From positions 1 through 39,939 of the forward strand of contig CAZDCJ010000007.1 of assembly GCA_964503935.1 (NCBI GenBank): a stretch of DNA of 39,939 bases, read 5' to 3'. This document shows positions 1 to 7,276 of this stretch, one piece after another. The stretch's first letter is position 1. Each line of letters opens with the position of its first letter. This stretch comes from STD2-77 sp964503935 (GTDB taxonomy: Bacteria; Patescibacteriota; Minisyncoccia; JAHIHE01; JAGLIN01). Both the position numbers and the translations under genes were made by a program. Under the pieces are notes generated by a model. The model saw nothing but the letters and a program-made list of their open reading frames with translations, was not told the DNA's origin and did not search any database.

Positions 1-782
1 TCATCTTCTGGCCGGAAAAGCCGAAGTGTGAGAACGGAGTATTCGACGAAGGGGAGGAGCAGACTGATTGCGGCGGGTTCTGCGCCAATGCCTGCCCGAT
101 GCCGGAGAGGCCGGCGAATGTGGACAATATCAAAGTCAATTGGACTCAATTCGTGGAGGATGGCCGGAACAATTATGATTTTGTCGCCAGCTTGTCCAAT
201 CCTAATACAAGTTGGGGGGTTTCGAAAGCGAAGTACATATTCAGATATTTCGATGGAGAGGGGAACGAATTGGGAAATGAAGACGGATACTTTTATGTGA
301 TGCCTCGCGGAGACGATTCGGACGAATCGGTCAAATATCTGATGGCAGATAACATCAAGTCCACTACGCCGATCGCGGAAGTGAAGCTGGAACTCTCGAA
401 GTTCGAATGGGAAGAGGTGGTGGGTGATTATGATATCGAGAACCTGAATGAGAACGTGATAGATATACTTGGCGAGAATCTGGGCATGAATACCAGCGTC
501 AAGGTGTATGTGGTCACCGGAGAGACGGAAAACACGTCTACCTATGATTTCAAGAAGGTGGATATACACGCGGTGCTGTTCGATGCGGATAATAAAGTGC
601 TGGCCGCCGGCAGCTATCCCCAGCTCACGATGATCTCAGGTGACGGATGGGGGTTCGAGATCAAGCTGCCTAATCTCAAGGAAGATATCTCCAAAGTGGC
701 GAAAGTGGACATAAGGGCTGAGACGGACGTCTTTGACAGGAATAACTTCATGAAGGATTACCGGGTGACGGAGGAGGAATAG
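1..782 (+). CDS. C-terminal part of a cell-surface protein (5' end outside window)
   Basis: An open frame enters from the left edge (codon phase starts at base 3) and ends with TAG at 780-782. Near the visible start it encodes a Cys/Gly motif, NGVFDEGEEQTDCGG followed by CxxxC, of the type NG..DxGE..xDCGG..C found in large secreted bacterial proteins. The rest, about 210 residues, is a beta-rich, Cys-free region without a recognisable catalytic motif. It contains F-x-x-V-D-I-H-A-V-L-F-D and V-x-D-I-R-A-E-like strands, as in Ig-like modules. There is no C-terminal membrane anchor or sorting signal. rodA starts 15 bases after the stop, so the two may be co-transcribed. The family is not recognised; an extracellular role is inferred from the motif only. 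Confidence 0.7.
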   Translation, partial: IFWPEKPKCENGVFDEGEEQTDCGGFCANACPMPERPANVDNIKVNWTQFVEDGRNNYDFVASLSNPNTSWGVSKAKYIFRYFDGEGNELGNEDGYFYVMPRGDDSDESVKYLMADNIKSTTPIAEVKLELSKFEWEEVVGDYDIENLNENVIDILGENLGMNTSVKVYVVTGETENTSTYDFKKVDIHAVLFDADNKVLAAGSYPQLTMISGDGWGFEIKLPNLKEDISKVAKVDIRAETDVFDRNNFMKDYRVTEEE

Positions 783-797
783 CCATTAAGCATAAGA

Positions 798-1919
798 ATG
801 AATCTCCATCATATAAGAAAAATCGATAAGATGCTCTTTTCGGCCGTGCTGCTTCTGGTCTTAGTAGGGCTCATTACCATCTATAGCATCTCTTACAGCG
901 GCGGAGAGGCTGATTTTGTGAATTTCAAGAAGCAGCTGGTCTTCGCTGTGGTAGGTTTCGCGGCGATGCTCTTTGCCGCATCGGTGGATTACCGCATGCT
1001 GAAGAATTACAGCGGAGCCCTCTATATAGGGACGGCATTCTTGCTTCTCGCCGTGCTCGTGCTCGGCAATAATACGCGCGGCACGACCGGATGGTTCGAT
1101 CTCGGATATTTCAGCCTCCAGCCGGCGGAATTCGCCAAGATCGCTATGATTGTCGTCTTGGGCAAATGCCTTTCGGAAATGGGCAATTATTCACGTACTA
1201 CCAAGAAGATATTGGTGTCGGGCCTCTATACGGCACTGCCGGTCGGACTTATCCTGCTGCAGCCGGATCTGGGGAGCTCACTGGTGATACTCTTTATCTG
1301 GTTCGGGCTCCTCTCTGTCTTCGGGCTCAAGAAGAAACAGATTATTCTCTTCGTGCTGCTAGGAGCTATTATGTCTGTGGCAAGTTGGTTCCTTGTGCTG
1401 GACGATTATCAGAAAGATCGCATCAATACCTTCGTAAATCCGCAATCCGATCCTCTAGGCAGCGGCTATAACGTCATCCAGTCCATGGTGGCGGTGGGTT
1501 CCGGGAGCTTGTGGGGCAAGGGGCTGGGGCATGGGTCGCAAAGCCAGCTCAATTTCCTGCCGGAAAAACATACCGATTTCATCTTCGCGGTAATCGCGGA
1601 AGAGATGGGGTTCATCGGCGCTTCGATGGTACTGGCACTCTTTGCGATAATCTTCTACAGGATGTTCCTGATCGCCGAGGAAGCGCAGGATAATTTCGGA
1701 AAGCTTATGGTGCTCGGAGCGGTATTCCTGCTGGTCTTTCATATGTTGATAAATATCGGCATGAATATGGGGGTAATGCCGGTGACGGGAATCCCTCTAC
1801 CGTTCGTAAGCTACGGAGGAAGTTCGTTGGTCTCATTCCTTTTAGTGATCGGGATAGTCCAGAGCGTCTATATAAATGGTCGGCGATACCGGTTCGAAGG
1901 GGAGGATGACGGGTCCTAG
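798..1919 (+). CDS. rodA: RodA/FtsW-family peptidoglycan glycosyltransferase
   Basis: A 373-aa polytopic membrane protein of the SEDS family. These proteins polymerise lipid II into glycan strands; RodA works with a class B PBP in lateral wall growth. Visible signatures are SLQPAEFAK (the conserved QPxE loop), LLQPDLGSS, the long extracellular loop with GSGYNVIQSMVAVGSG, GKGLGHGSQ, FLPEKHTDFIFAVIAEE, and the terminal PFVSYGGSS. These, and the position of PEKHTDFIF, favour RodA over FtsW. Length fits the family. The start ATG at 798 gives an N-terminus (MNLHHIRKIDKMLF) just before the first membrane helix. No strong Shine-Dalgarno is seen; the GGAGGA at 772-777 is distant. It overlaps nothing and follows the surface-protein gene by 15 bases. 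A downstream promoter at 1948 starts the next unit. Confidence 0.95.
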   Translation: MNLHHIRKIDKMLFSAVLLLVLVGLITIYSISYSGGEADFVNFKKQLVFAVVGFAAMLFAASVDYRMLKNYSGALYIGTAFLLLAVLVLGNNTRGTTGWFDLGYFSLQPAEFAKIAMIVVLGKCLSEMGNYSRTTKKILVSGLYTALPVGLILLQPDLGSSLVILFIWFGLLSVFGLKKKQIILFVLLGAIMSVASWFLVLDDYQKDRINTFVNPQSDPLGSGYNVIQSMVAVGSGSLWGKGLGHGSQSQLNFLPEKHTDFIFAVIAEEMGFIGASMVLALFAIIFYRMFLIAEEAQDNFGKLMVLGAVFLLVFHMLINIGMNMGVMPVTGIPLPFVSYGGSSLVSFLLVIGIVQSVYINGRRYRFEGEDDGS

Positions 1920-1947
1920 GATAGAAAAGGGAGGCAGAGAAACCCGA

Positions 1948-1976
1948 TTGTTGGAAGGGGCCGCGGATGATATAAT
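1948..1976 (+). promoter_or_regulatory. Promoter of the CAP-repeat protein gene
   Basis: TTGTTG at 1948-1953 and a perfect TATAAT at 1971-1976, spaced by 17 bases. The predicted start lies about 40 bases before the ATG at 2025. Confidence 0.7.
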
Positions 1977-2024
1977 ATATCAAGAAAGATTCAGAGAACA
2001 TTCCTATCGTTATAAAGTAAGAAT

Positions 2025-4718
2025 ATGGATATGACAATGGCAAAAGGGCGGAGGTTAATAGGTACTGCCGTCTTATTTTTTCTTATGATCATCCTTGCTC
2101 CTGCGGCGAATATCGCATTGGCAGCCGATCTGACAGCTGAGAATGTCATTACGCTCATAAACCAGTCGCGTGCCGAGGCGGGTCTCAATTCTCTTACGGC
2201 CAATCCGAAGCTGACGTCGGCCGCGGAGAACAAGGCTATAGACATGTTCGAGCAGCAGTATTTCGCGCATGTGGGTCCGGATGGTAGAGTGCCCGAGGAC
2301 TGGATAGACGATGCCGGGTATAGCTGGACGTATATCGGGGAGAACATAGCTTACGGATATAATACAGCTGAGACTGTCCATGCGGCATTCATGAACAGTC
2401 AGAGCCACAAAGAGAATATCTTAGGGGGAAGTTATGAGCATGTAGGTGTCGCTGCTATTAGTGGCAGATACGAGGGGGGTGATGTGATCATGGTGGTGGA
2501 GGAATTCGGGGCGACGAATGATGATGAGCGGCCTACCTATACTCTGGTGGTGACTAATGGGACGGGTGACGGATCCTATACGGCAGGACAGACGATAACT
2601 ATTAAGGCGAATGCGCCAGCGACCGGGAAAGTGTTTGACAAATGGACAGGGGATATAGAATATATCGCGAGCGTAACTTCCGCGACGACCACAGTCACGG
2701 TTCCGGAAAAATCGATCACTCTCATCGCCACTTATAAGGACAAAGCGGCAGCGACTTATGCGCTTACGGTAAATAACGGCGTCGGATCAGGGTCATTTGC
2801 CGAAGGAACCAACGTGACTATCACTGCCAACGCTCCGGCGAACGGAATGATATTTGACAAATGGACGGGGGATACTGCTTATGTATCCAGCGCGACTTCT
2901 TCCATGGTGACGGTAACTATGCCTGCGAGAGCCATAAGCCTGACAGCGACTTATAAGAGTACCGTTACCCATACGCTTACGGTGACGAATGGATCCGGAG
3001 ACGGGACCTATGCGGAAGGAAGACGGGTGACTATCACTGCCAACGCTCCGGCTTCCGGGAAGGTGTTCGACAAATGGACCGGAAGCATCGCTTATGTTGC
3101 CAATGTGACCTCGGCGACTACGACCGTGACCATGCCGGGGTCAAATATCACTGTAACCGCCGCCTATAAGGATGCGCCGGCGGAGACTTACCAGCTTATC
3201 GTAAACAGCGGCAGCGGTTCCGCTTCCTATGCTAAAGGCGAGAAAGTGACTATTACGGCGAATGCTCCTGCCAGCGGAATGATATTCGATAAGTGGACAG
3301 GAGATACTTCTTATGTATCAAGCATATATAACGCTACCACGACAGTGACCATGCCTGCCGGGAACATAGATCTGACTGCTACCTACAGAGTGGTCTCCGC
3401 TACCACCTATACCCTTACAGTGACCAATGGGATCGGAGACGGCTCCTATGCTTCGGGCGCCAAGGCCAGCATCGTAGCCAACGCGCCGGCAACCGGGAAA
3501 CTTTTCGATAAGTGGACGGGAGACACGAGCTATGTCGCAGACGCCACTCTGATCGCGACGACAGTCACGATGCCGGGCAAGAATATCACCCTGACGGCTA
3601 CTTACAAGGATATCGCGCCGGCGAAATATGTTCTTACGGTCAAGAACGGTTCCGGTTCCGGGTCCTATTCGGCTGGGACGGATGTCGTCATCACTGCCAG
3701 TGTGCCGGCTGAGGGCAAGGTGTTCGACAAATGGGATGGAAACACTTCTTATCTTTCCAGTACCATCCTTTCTACGGTAACGGTCACCATGCCGGCCAAG
3801 GCGATTACGGTCACGGCTCTCTATAAGGATGCGCCACCCGTAAAATATGCGCTCGCGGTCACTAACGGTTCGGGGTCGGGAATCTATGTCGCCGGAAAAG
3901 ATGTTTCCATCCGGGCGAATTCTCCCGCTGTCGGAATGATCTTCGACCGTTGGACGGGGGATAATAACTATGTCATCGATATCTTTGCTATCGCCACTTC
4001 CGTAACTGTGCCGGAAAGGAACATAACTCTTACGGCGGTCTATAAGAGCAAAGCCTCTGCTTACGTAGACGGAGCCCTTATCCGGACGATGGACTCTCCG
4101 AAGATCTATGTGGTGATAGGCGGAAAGAAGAAATGGATCTCGACGCCGGAAGTATTCGAGCAGCTCGGGTACAAATGGAAAGAGATAAAGATAATCTCCC
4201 AGTTAGATCTAGACAGTTATCCGGACTACGAGGATAATCTGATCCGGGAGATAGGGGGGTATAAAGTGTACCTGGTGGTAAGCGGCATCAAGCGGCATAT
4301 TCCTAATCCTCAGGTGTTTCTCAACTATGGCTTCTCTTGGGACGATGTGAAAGACGTGGAGCGGGAAGTGCTCGACAAATATAAGGACGCGTACCTTATC
4401 CGCGTGAGTAAGCAGGAGGATATATACTATCTGAGAGATGGCGTGCGGAAGATCATTCCCAATGAGGCTATCTTCGATTCTTACGATGACAAGTGGGAAG
4501 ATGTGCAGGTGATATCCCAGTATGAGATGGACACGTATCCGGTGTGCGATCTCATAAGGCTTTCGGGAACTAAAGACGTGTATCTTCTCGAAGGAGCGGT
4601 AAAGAGAAAGGTTCCTTCGGAAGCGGTATTTGCGAAATACCAGCTCAACTGGGGACTGGTGATGAACGTGAATCAGGCGGAATTCAATCTTTATACGACC
4701 GGGGCGGAACTGAAATAA
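2025..4718 (+). CDS. Secreted CAP-domain protein with seven InlB-like repeats and four C-terminal modules
   Basis: An 897-aa protein. Residues 1-34 form a signal peptide (basic MAKGRR, hydrophobic core, ALAA). Residues 35-165 are a CAP/SCP (YkwD-type) domain with the expected residues: YFAH (His82), GEN (Glu106) and SHKEN (His128/Glu130). Residues 171-678 hold seven tandem repeats of about 72 aa, each with xxVxNGxGxGxYxxG, (I/V)xANxP, KxFDKWTGD and TVTMP..ITLTATYK; this matches the divergent InlB B-repeat type. Residues 679-897 hold four units of about 48 aa built around LIR...(I/V)Y.(L/V)..G.K(R/K).IP....F..Y...W.DV, seen in many Patescibacteria secreted proteins. No membrane anchor follows. 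The start could also be the ATG at 2031 or 2037. A surface-adhesive or wall-associated role is inference. A shorter CAP paralogue follows at 4937. Confidence 0.88.
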   Translation: MDMTMAKGRRLIGTAVLFFLMIILAPAANIALAADLTAENVITLINQSRAEAGLNSLTANPKLTSAAENKAIDMFEQQYFAHVGPDGRVPEDWIDDAGYSWTYIGENIAYGYNTAETVHAAFMNSQSHKENILGGSYEHVGVAAISGRYEGGDVIMVVEEFGATNDDERPTYTLVVTNGTGDGSYTAGQTITIKANAPATGKVFDKWTGDIEYIASVTSATTTVTVPEKSITLIATYKDKAAATYALTVNNGVGSGSFAEGTNVTITANAPANGMIFDKWTGDTAYVSSATSSMVTVTMPARAISLTATYKSTVTHTLTVTNGSGDGTYAEGRRVTITANAPASGKVFDKWTGSIAYVANVTSATTTVTMPGSNITVTAAYKDAPAETYQLIVNSGSGSASYAKGEKVTITANAPASGMIFDKWTGDTSYVSSIYNATTTVTMPAGNIDLTATYRVVSATTYTLTVTNGIGDGSYASGAKASIVANAPATGKLFDKWTGDTSYVADATLIATTVTMPGKNITLTATYKDIAPAKYVLTVKNGSGSGSYSAGTDVVITASVPAEGKVFDKWDGNTSYLSSTILSTVTVTMPAKAITVTALYKDAPPVKYALAVTNGSGSGIYVAGKDVSIRANSPAVGMIFDRWTGDNNYVIDIFAIATSVTVPERNITLTAVYKSKASAYVDGALIRTMDSPKIYVVIGGKKKWISTPEVFEQLGYKWKEIKIISQLDLDSYPDYEDNLIREIGGYKVYLVVSGIKRHIPNPQVFLNYGFSWDDVKDVEREVLDKYKDAYLIRVSKQEDIYYLRDGVRKIIPNEAIFDSYDDKWEDVQVISQYEMDTYPVCDLIRLSGTKDVYLLEGAVKRKVPSEAVFAKYQLNWGLVMNVNQAEFNLYTTGAELK
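2535..4058 (+). repeat. Seven tandem InlB-like repeats (coding)
   Basis: Seven in-frame units of about 216-220 bases inside the CAP-repeat gene, each containing a variant of the coding segment for FDKWTGD followed about 25 codons later by one for TVTMP. Nucleotide identity between some units is high around the FDKW codons, which allows copy-number change by recombination. Confidence 0.85.
4059..4715 (+). repeat. Four C-terminal ~48-aa modules (coding)
   Basis: Four diverged protein-level repeats: IRTMDSPKIYVVIGGKKKW, then LIREIGGYKVYLVVSGIKRH, then LIRVSKQEDIYYLRDGVRK, then LIRLSGTKDVYLLEGAVKRK. Each is followed by a P-x-x-x-x-F-x-x-x-x-x-x-W segment and ends in a x-L/E-x-D-x-Y region. A related but degenerate unit is visible in the secreted protein at 30722-31789. 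Confidence 0.75.
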
Positions 4719-4813
4719 CCCATGGCTGATAACGGATAACTCATAACCGGAAGCAGCTGGCCATGGGGAAATTTTTCTTAAGTCCGGAGGAAATAAATAC
4801 CAGGCAGTCGGTG

Positions 4814-4842
4814 TTGACTTCCCGGGCGAAAAGGTGTATACT
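4814..4842 (+). promoter_or_regulatory. Promoter upstream of second CAP gene
   Basis: TTGACT at 4814-4819 and TATACT at 4837-4842 with exactly 17 bases between. The predicted transcription start is about 4849. The gene starts at 4937, leaving a leader of about 88 bases that contains a terminator-like hairpin. Confidence 0.75.
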
Positions 4843-4864
4843 TAAAGTATGGAAAAATAAAAGG

Positions 4865-4893
4865 AAAAGGGTGACTGAGACCCTTTTTCTTTT
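4865..4893 (+). terminator. Terminator-like hairpin in the leader of the second CAP gene
   Basis: AAAAGGGT (4865-4872), loop GACTGAG, ACCCTTTT (4880-4887), then TTCTTTT. It lies downstream of the promoter at 4814 and upstream of the ATG at 4937, so it could attenuate the gene or end a transcript of about 45 nt. It is not simply the end of the previous gene, whose stop is 150 bases earlier. Confidence 0.6.
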
Positions 4894-4936
4894 ATTTAAG
4901 GGAAATTAACCCTCAAGGAAAGCTAAATAAAGAGCT

Positions 4937-5860
4937 ATGAACAAGACCAATAAACAAAAAATCCAAAAGATAGCCTTGGTGATATTCATATTCATCTTCA
5001 CCATAAATATCAGTTTCGCCTATGCGTCCCAGATAACTTCCGGCACGATGGTGGAGCTTACGAATGGATCAAGGAGCGAAGCGGGGCTCAGGATGCTTGC
5101 GGTAAATGAGAGACTGGAACGGGCGGCGAAGATGAAAGCGGATGACATGCTCTTCAACCAATATTTCGAGCACACTAGTCCGGAAGGGGTGACGCCATGG
5201 TTCTGGTTCGAGAAGGCGGGATACGAGTATGTATACGCCGCGGAGAACCTCGCTATCGACTTCGTCACTGCCGAGGGCGCGCACAAGGCTCTCATGGAAA
5301 GCACCGGTCATCGGGAAAATATACTCGGACAGAATTATAAAGAGATCGGTATCGCGGTAGTGAGCGGGGAGTTCGAAGGGAAAAATACTATCCTTATCGT
5401 AGAAGAATTCGGGTCGCAGAGAGAACATAAGATCACGGTTAATAATGCAGCGTTCTTCGAGACGGCAAAGGAAGAAGAAATCATAGTAGAGATTCCCGTA
5501 GAAGCGATGGAAGAAGAAACAGTCTTGCCGGGCGTGAAAGTTCGGACCGAAGCGGAAGCTCCTATCGATATAGCAGAGCAGATAGAAGAATCCGAAGAAG
5601 AGATGGAAAAAACAGAAGTCGTGCCTGAAGACATAGATGCTGGTGACGCGGAGCAGGAAGTTCTCGAACCCGAGGGGAAATCTATCCCGAAGATATATAC
5701 GGTCAGGAATATCCAGACGCCTAAGAAGGTATATGTCGAAGATATCCATTGGACGAATGCCGACGAAGGAGGCTTCATAAGCTCCTTGGGAAGCGGAGCG
5801 TCGGCGATAAAGATCTTCCTTAGGGATCTGACGGGCGGTATAATCTACGCATTGATGTAA
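4937..5860 (+). CDS. Secreted or membrane-anchored CAP-domain protein
   Basis: A 307-aa protein. Residues 1-31 form a signal peptide or signal anchor (basic NKTNKQKIQK, hydrophobic core, SFAYA). Residues 35-165 are a CAP/SCP domain with YFEH (His79), AEN (Glu103) and GHREN (His125/Glu127), closely similar to the CAP domain of the gene at 2025 (same LTNGSRSEAGL-type start and VEEFG end). Residues 175-250 form an acidic, low-complexity linker rich in E/I/V. The last 50 residues (PKKVYVEDIHW to the end) are of unknown type, with a moderately hydrophobic end. It lacks the InlB repeats. It has its own promoter at 4814 and a strong terminator 24 bases after the stop, so it is monocistronic. Extracellular action is likely; the substrate of bacterial CAP proteins is generally unknown. 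Confidence 0.88.
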   Translation: MNKTNKQKIQKIALVIFIFIFTINISFAYASQITSGTMVELTNGSRSEAGLRMLAVNERLERAAKMKADDMLFNQYFEHTSPEGVTPWFWFEKAGYEYVYAAENLAIDFVTAEGAHKALMESTGHRENILGQNYKEIGIAVVSGEFEGKNTILIVEEFGSQREHKITVNNAAFFETAKEEEIIVEIPVEAMEEETVLPGVKVRTEAEAPIDIAEQIEESEEEMEKTEVVPEDIDAGDAEQEVLEPEGKSIPKIYTVRNIQTPKKVYVEDIHWTNADEGGFISSLGSGASAIKIFLRDLTGGIIYALM

Positions 5861-5884
5861 GATTACGCATATTAATCCTTAAAG

Positions 5885-5910
5885 AAAACAGAGGCTTTGG
5901 CCTCTGTTTT
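5885..5910 (+). terminator. Rho-independent terminator after second CAP gene
   Basis: Perfect stem AAAACAGAGGC / GCCTCTGTTTT with loop TTTG. It would also work in the opposite direction because of the A-run. Confidence 0.9.
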
Positions 5911-5973
5911 GATTTGCATTGGAGAATCAGACAGTATCCTCGCTACGGATCAAGATTTTTTCTGATAAACAAT

Positions 5974-5993
5974 AGCAGACCCTAAGATCTGCT
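5974..5993 (-). terminator. Hairpin after the minus-strand gene 6004-6318
   Basis: AGCAGA / TCTGCT hairpin just beyond the TGA of the minus-strand gene. On that strand it is followed by ATTGTTT, a weak T-run, so it is a plausible but imperfect terminator. Confidence 0.45.
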
Positions 5994-6003
5994 TGCATAT
6001 CAG

Positions 6004-6318
6004 TCAATCGAGATAATTCATTTCGCCGACTTTATCGTCGATCTCTTTCTTTTGCGTAATATAATATCCGCCACCCCTTGATCCGTTCTCGTCGGGAAGC
6101 CTTCCTTTGAAACGGAATATGAAACCGAGTTTACCGGATGATACATTATTGAGAAGCGCTTTCCAGGACTCAGTGCATGTCCGGCAGCCTACCCGGAAGA
6201 TCATCTCAGTTCCGACTCCAGGTATCCCGTTTACTTCGGTATTCGCTCTGATGCTAAAAATCACTATTTTTCTCTTATCTTTTCCAAAGAATGTACATTT
6301 TAGACATAAAAACAACAC
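6004..6318 (-). CDS. Small hypothetical protein with two CxxC pairs
   Basis: A 104-residue frame from TTG at 6318 (GTG at 6321 is also possible; a TGA lies just upstream in frame) to TGA at 6004. The family is not recognised. The sequence has CLKC near the N-terminus and CRTC near residue 47, which together could hold a metal ion. The C-terminal half (GKLGFIFRFKGRLPDENG ... GGGYYITQKKEIDD) is soluble-looking and has codon choice like the neighbours. Its reverse frames are poorer. It is convergent with the CAP gene, and a hairpin lies just past its stop. No strong ribosome site is seen, so the start is uncertain. It could begin later, for example at the ATG encoding MIFRVGCRTC. Confidence 0.5.
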   Translation of the reverse strand: MLFLCLKCTFFGKDKRKIVIFSIRANTEVNGIPGVGTEMIFRVGCRTCTESWKALLNNVSSGKLGFIFRFKGRLPDENGSRGGGYYITQKKEIDDKVGEMNYLD

Positions 6319-6393
6319 CTTATCGGTATACCGTCAAGCATACTCCCGTCTTTTGCATCCGGTTAAGGATCGATGGATGTTTTTCAAAAAATG

Positions 6394-6422
6394 TTGACAA
6401 TATGGCAAATAACCTATATAAT
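6394..6422 (+). promoter_or_regulatory. Consensus sigma-70-type promoter of the surface cluster
   Basis: TTGACA at 6394-6399 and TATAAT at 6417-6422 with a 17-base spacer: a perfect match to the bacterial consensus. The predicted start is about 6429, giving a leader of about 196 bases before the ATG at 6625. Confidence 0.85.
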
Positions 6423-6428
6423 GCCATC

Positions 6429-6624
6429 AAGTTAGCCACGGAAGGTGCCGGAATCTGTTCGGGCTGTCCGTCGGAAAAATAAAAACAAAACAACGCAGAT
6501 TACGGCGTCCAACAAAAAGATAGCACGGAAAGTTTTTGGTGGATGTTTTTTGTTTTGTATGAACGGGCACAGGCATGGATGCGAGGTCCGGCTCATGATG
6601 TATTTAAATCGATAAATACGACAT
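6429..6624 (+). promoter_or_regulatory. Long structured leader of the surface cluster
   Basis: The leader between the consensus promoter and the ATG at 6625 contains no ORF of note. It holds a hairpin at about 6438-6473 (ACGGA / TCCGT with an inner GCC / GGC), then A/C-rich and T/G-rich arms that can pair (AAACAAAACA near 6484 with TGTTTTTTGTTTTG near 6545), and a small GTATTT / AAATAC hairpin close to the start codon. No known riboswitch core was recognised. Confidence 0.4.
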
Positions 6625-7146
6625 ATGGAGAAAGAAATCGGGCTGATGGGAGAAAAGGAGCCGACAGAAGGCGGCGGAGTCTTGAAGGATAAGGCGCGCG
6701 GGCGTTTCTTCGGGAGACGGACCGGATCAGAGGGGCTGATGGGAAAACTGAAGTCACTGGTAATCTTCGTATTCATCTTTGTCTTGGGATTTATGGTAAT
6801 GCAGTTCATGGTAGCGGAAAAATATGATGTTTCGGTGATGGTGATAGGCGCGGAAAGCGAGATAGATTCCGATGCTACGGCCGAAGGGCTGGATTTTGGA
6901 TCGCTTCCGCGGGGCGATTCATCGACGCGCTTCATAACGATCCGGAATGGCGGTGAAAATGATGCATATGTGAAGATCTATAAGTGGGGCGAGGCTTCCC
7001 GATTCCTGGAAACGAACCGTGACGGTTTCACGCTAGAAGCGGGGGAAAATGAGAATCTGGAATTCACGATCAAGGTGCCTTCGGAAGCCCAGGAGAAAGA
7101 ATATGAGGGCAGATTGGTGATATTCGAGATACCGCGGATATTCTAA
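6625..7146 (+). CDS. Single-pass membrane protein with extracytoplasmic Ig-like domain
   Basis: A 173-aa protein. Residues 1-45 are cytoplasmic and basic (KDKARGRFFGRRTG). Residues 46-63 are a membrane helix (LVIFVFIFVLGFMVMQFM). Residues 70-173 are a beta-sandwich-like domain with LDFGSLPRGDSSTRFITIRN, a pattern of ASH/DUF-type Ig-like domains (gene-product = FG.(V/L)..G....(K/R).(I/F).(I/V).N). No enzyme motif is visible. It is the first gene after the consensus promoter and leader. The next gene has its own promoter within the 130-base gap, but the three genes 6625-11697 are probably functionally linked because all carry extracellular Ig-type modules. The start ATG at 6625 lacks a Shine-Dalgarno. 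The exact family is not recognised. Confidence 0.75.
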   Translation: MEKEIGLMGEKEPTEGGGVLKDKARGRFFGRRTGSEGLMGKLKSLVIFVFIFVLGFMVMQFMVAEKYDVSVMVIGAESEIDSDATAEGLDFGSLPRGDSSTRFITIRNGGENDAYVKIYKWGEASRFLETNRDGFTLEAGENENLEFTIKVPSEAQEKEYEGRLVIFEIPRIF

Positions 7147-7155
7147 GAGATGCCA

Positions 7156-7183
7156 TTGACAAATCGGTAAAAAGTCGTAGAAT
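7156..7183 (+). promoter_or_regulatory. Promoter of the LTD-protein gene
   Basis: TTGACA at 7156-7161 and TAGAAT at 7178-7183 with a 16-base spacer, giving a leader of about 87 bases before the ATG at 7277. Confidence 0.65.
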
Positions 7184-7276
7184 AACGAGTTAATCGGCAC
7201 CCGGCTCCCAGTCCGGATATTCCTGAGGAACAATGAGAATCTTAATATAGCTTAATCCATCAAATCAAACAAAGGT

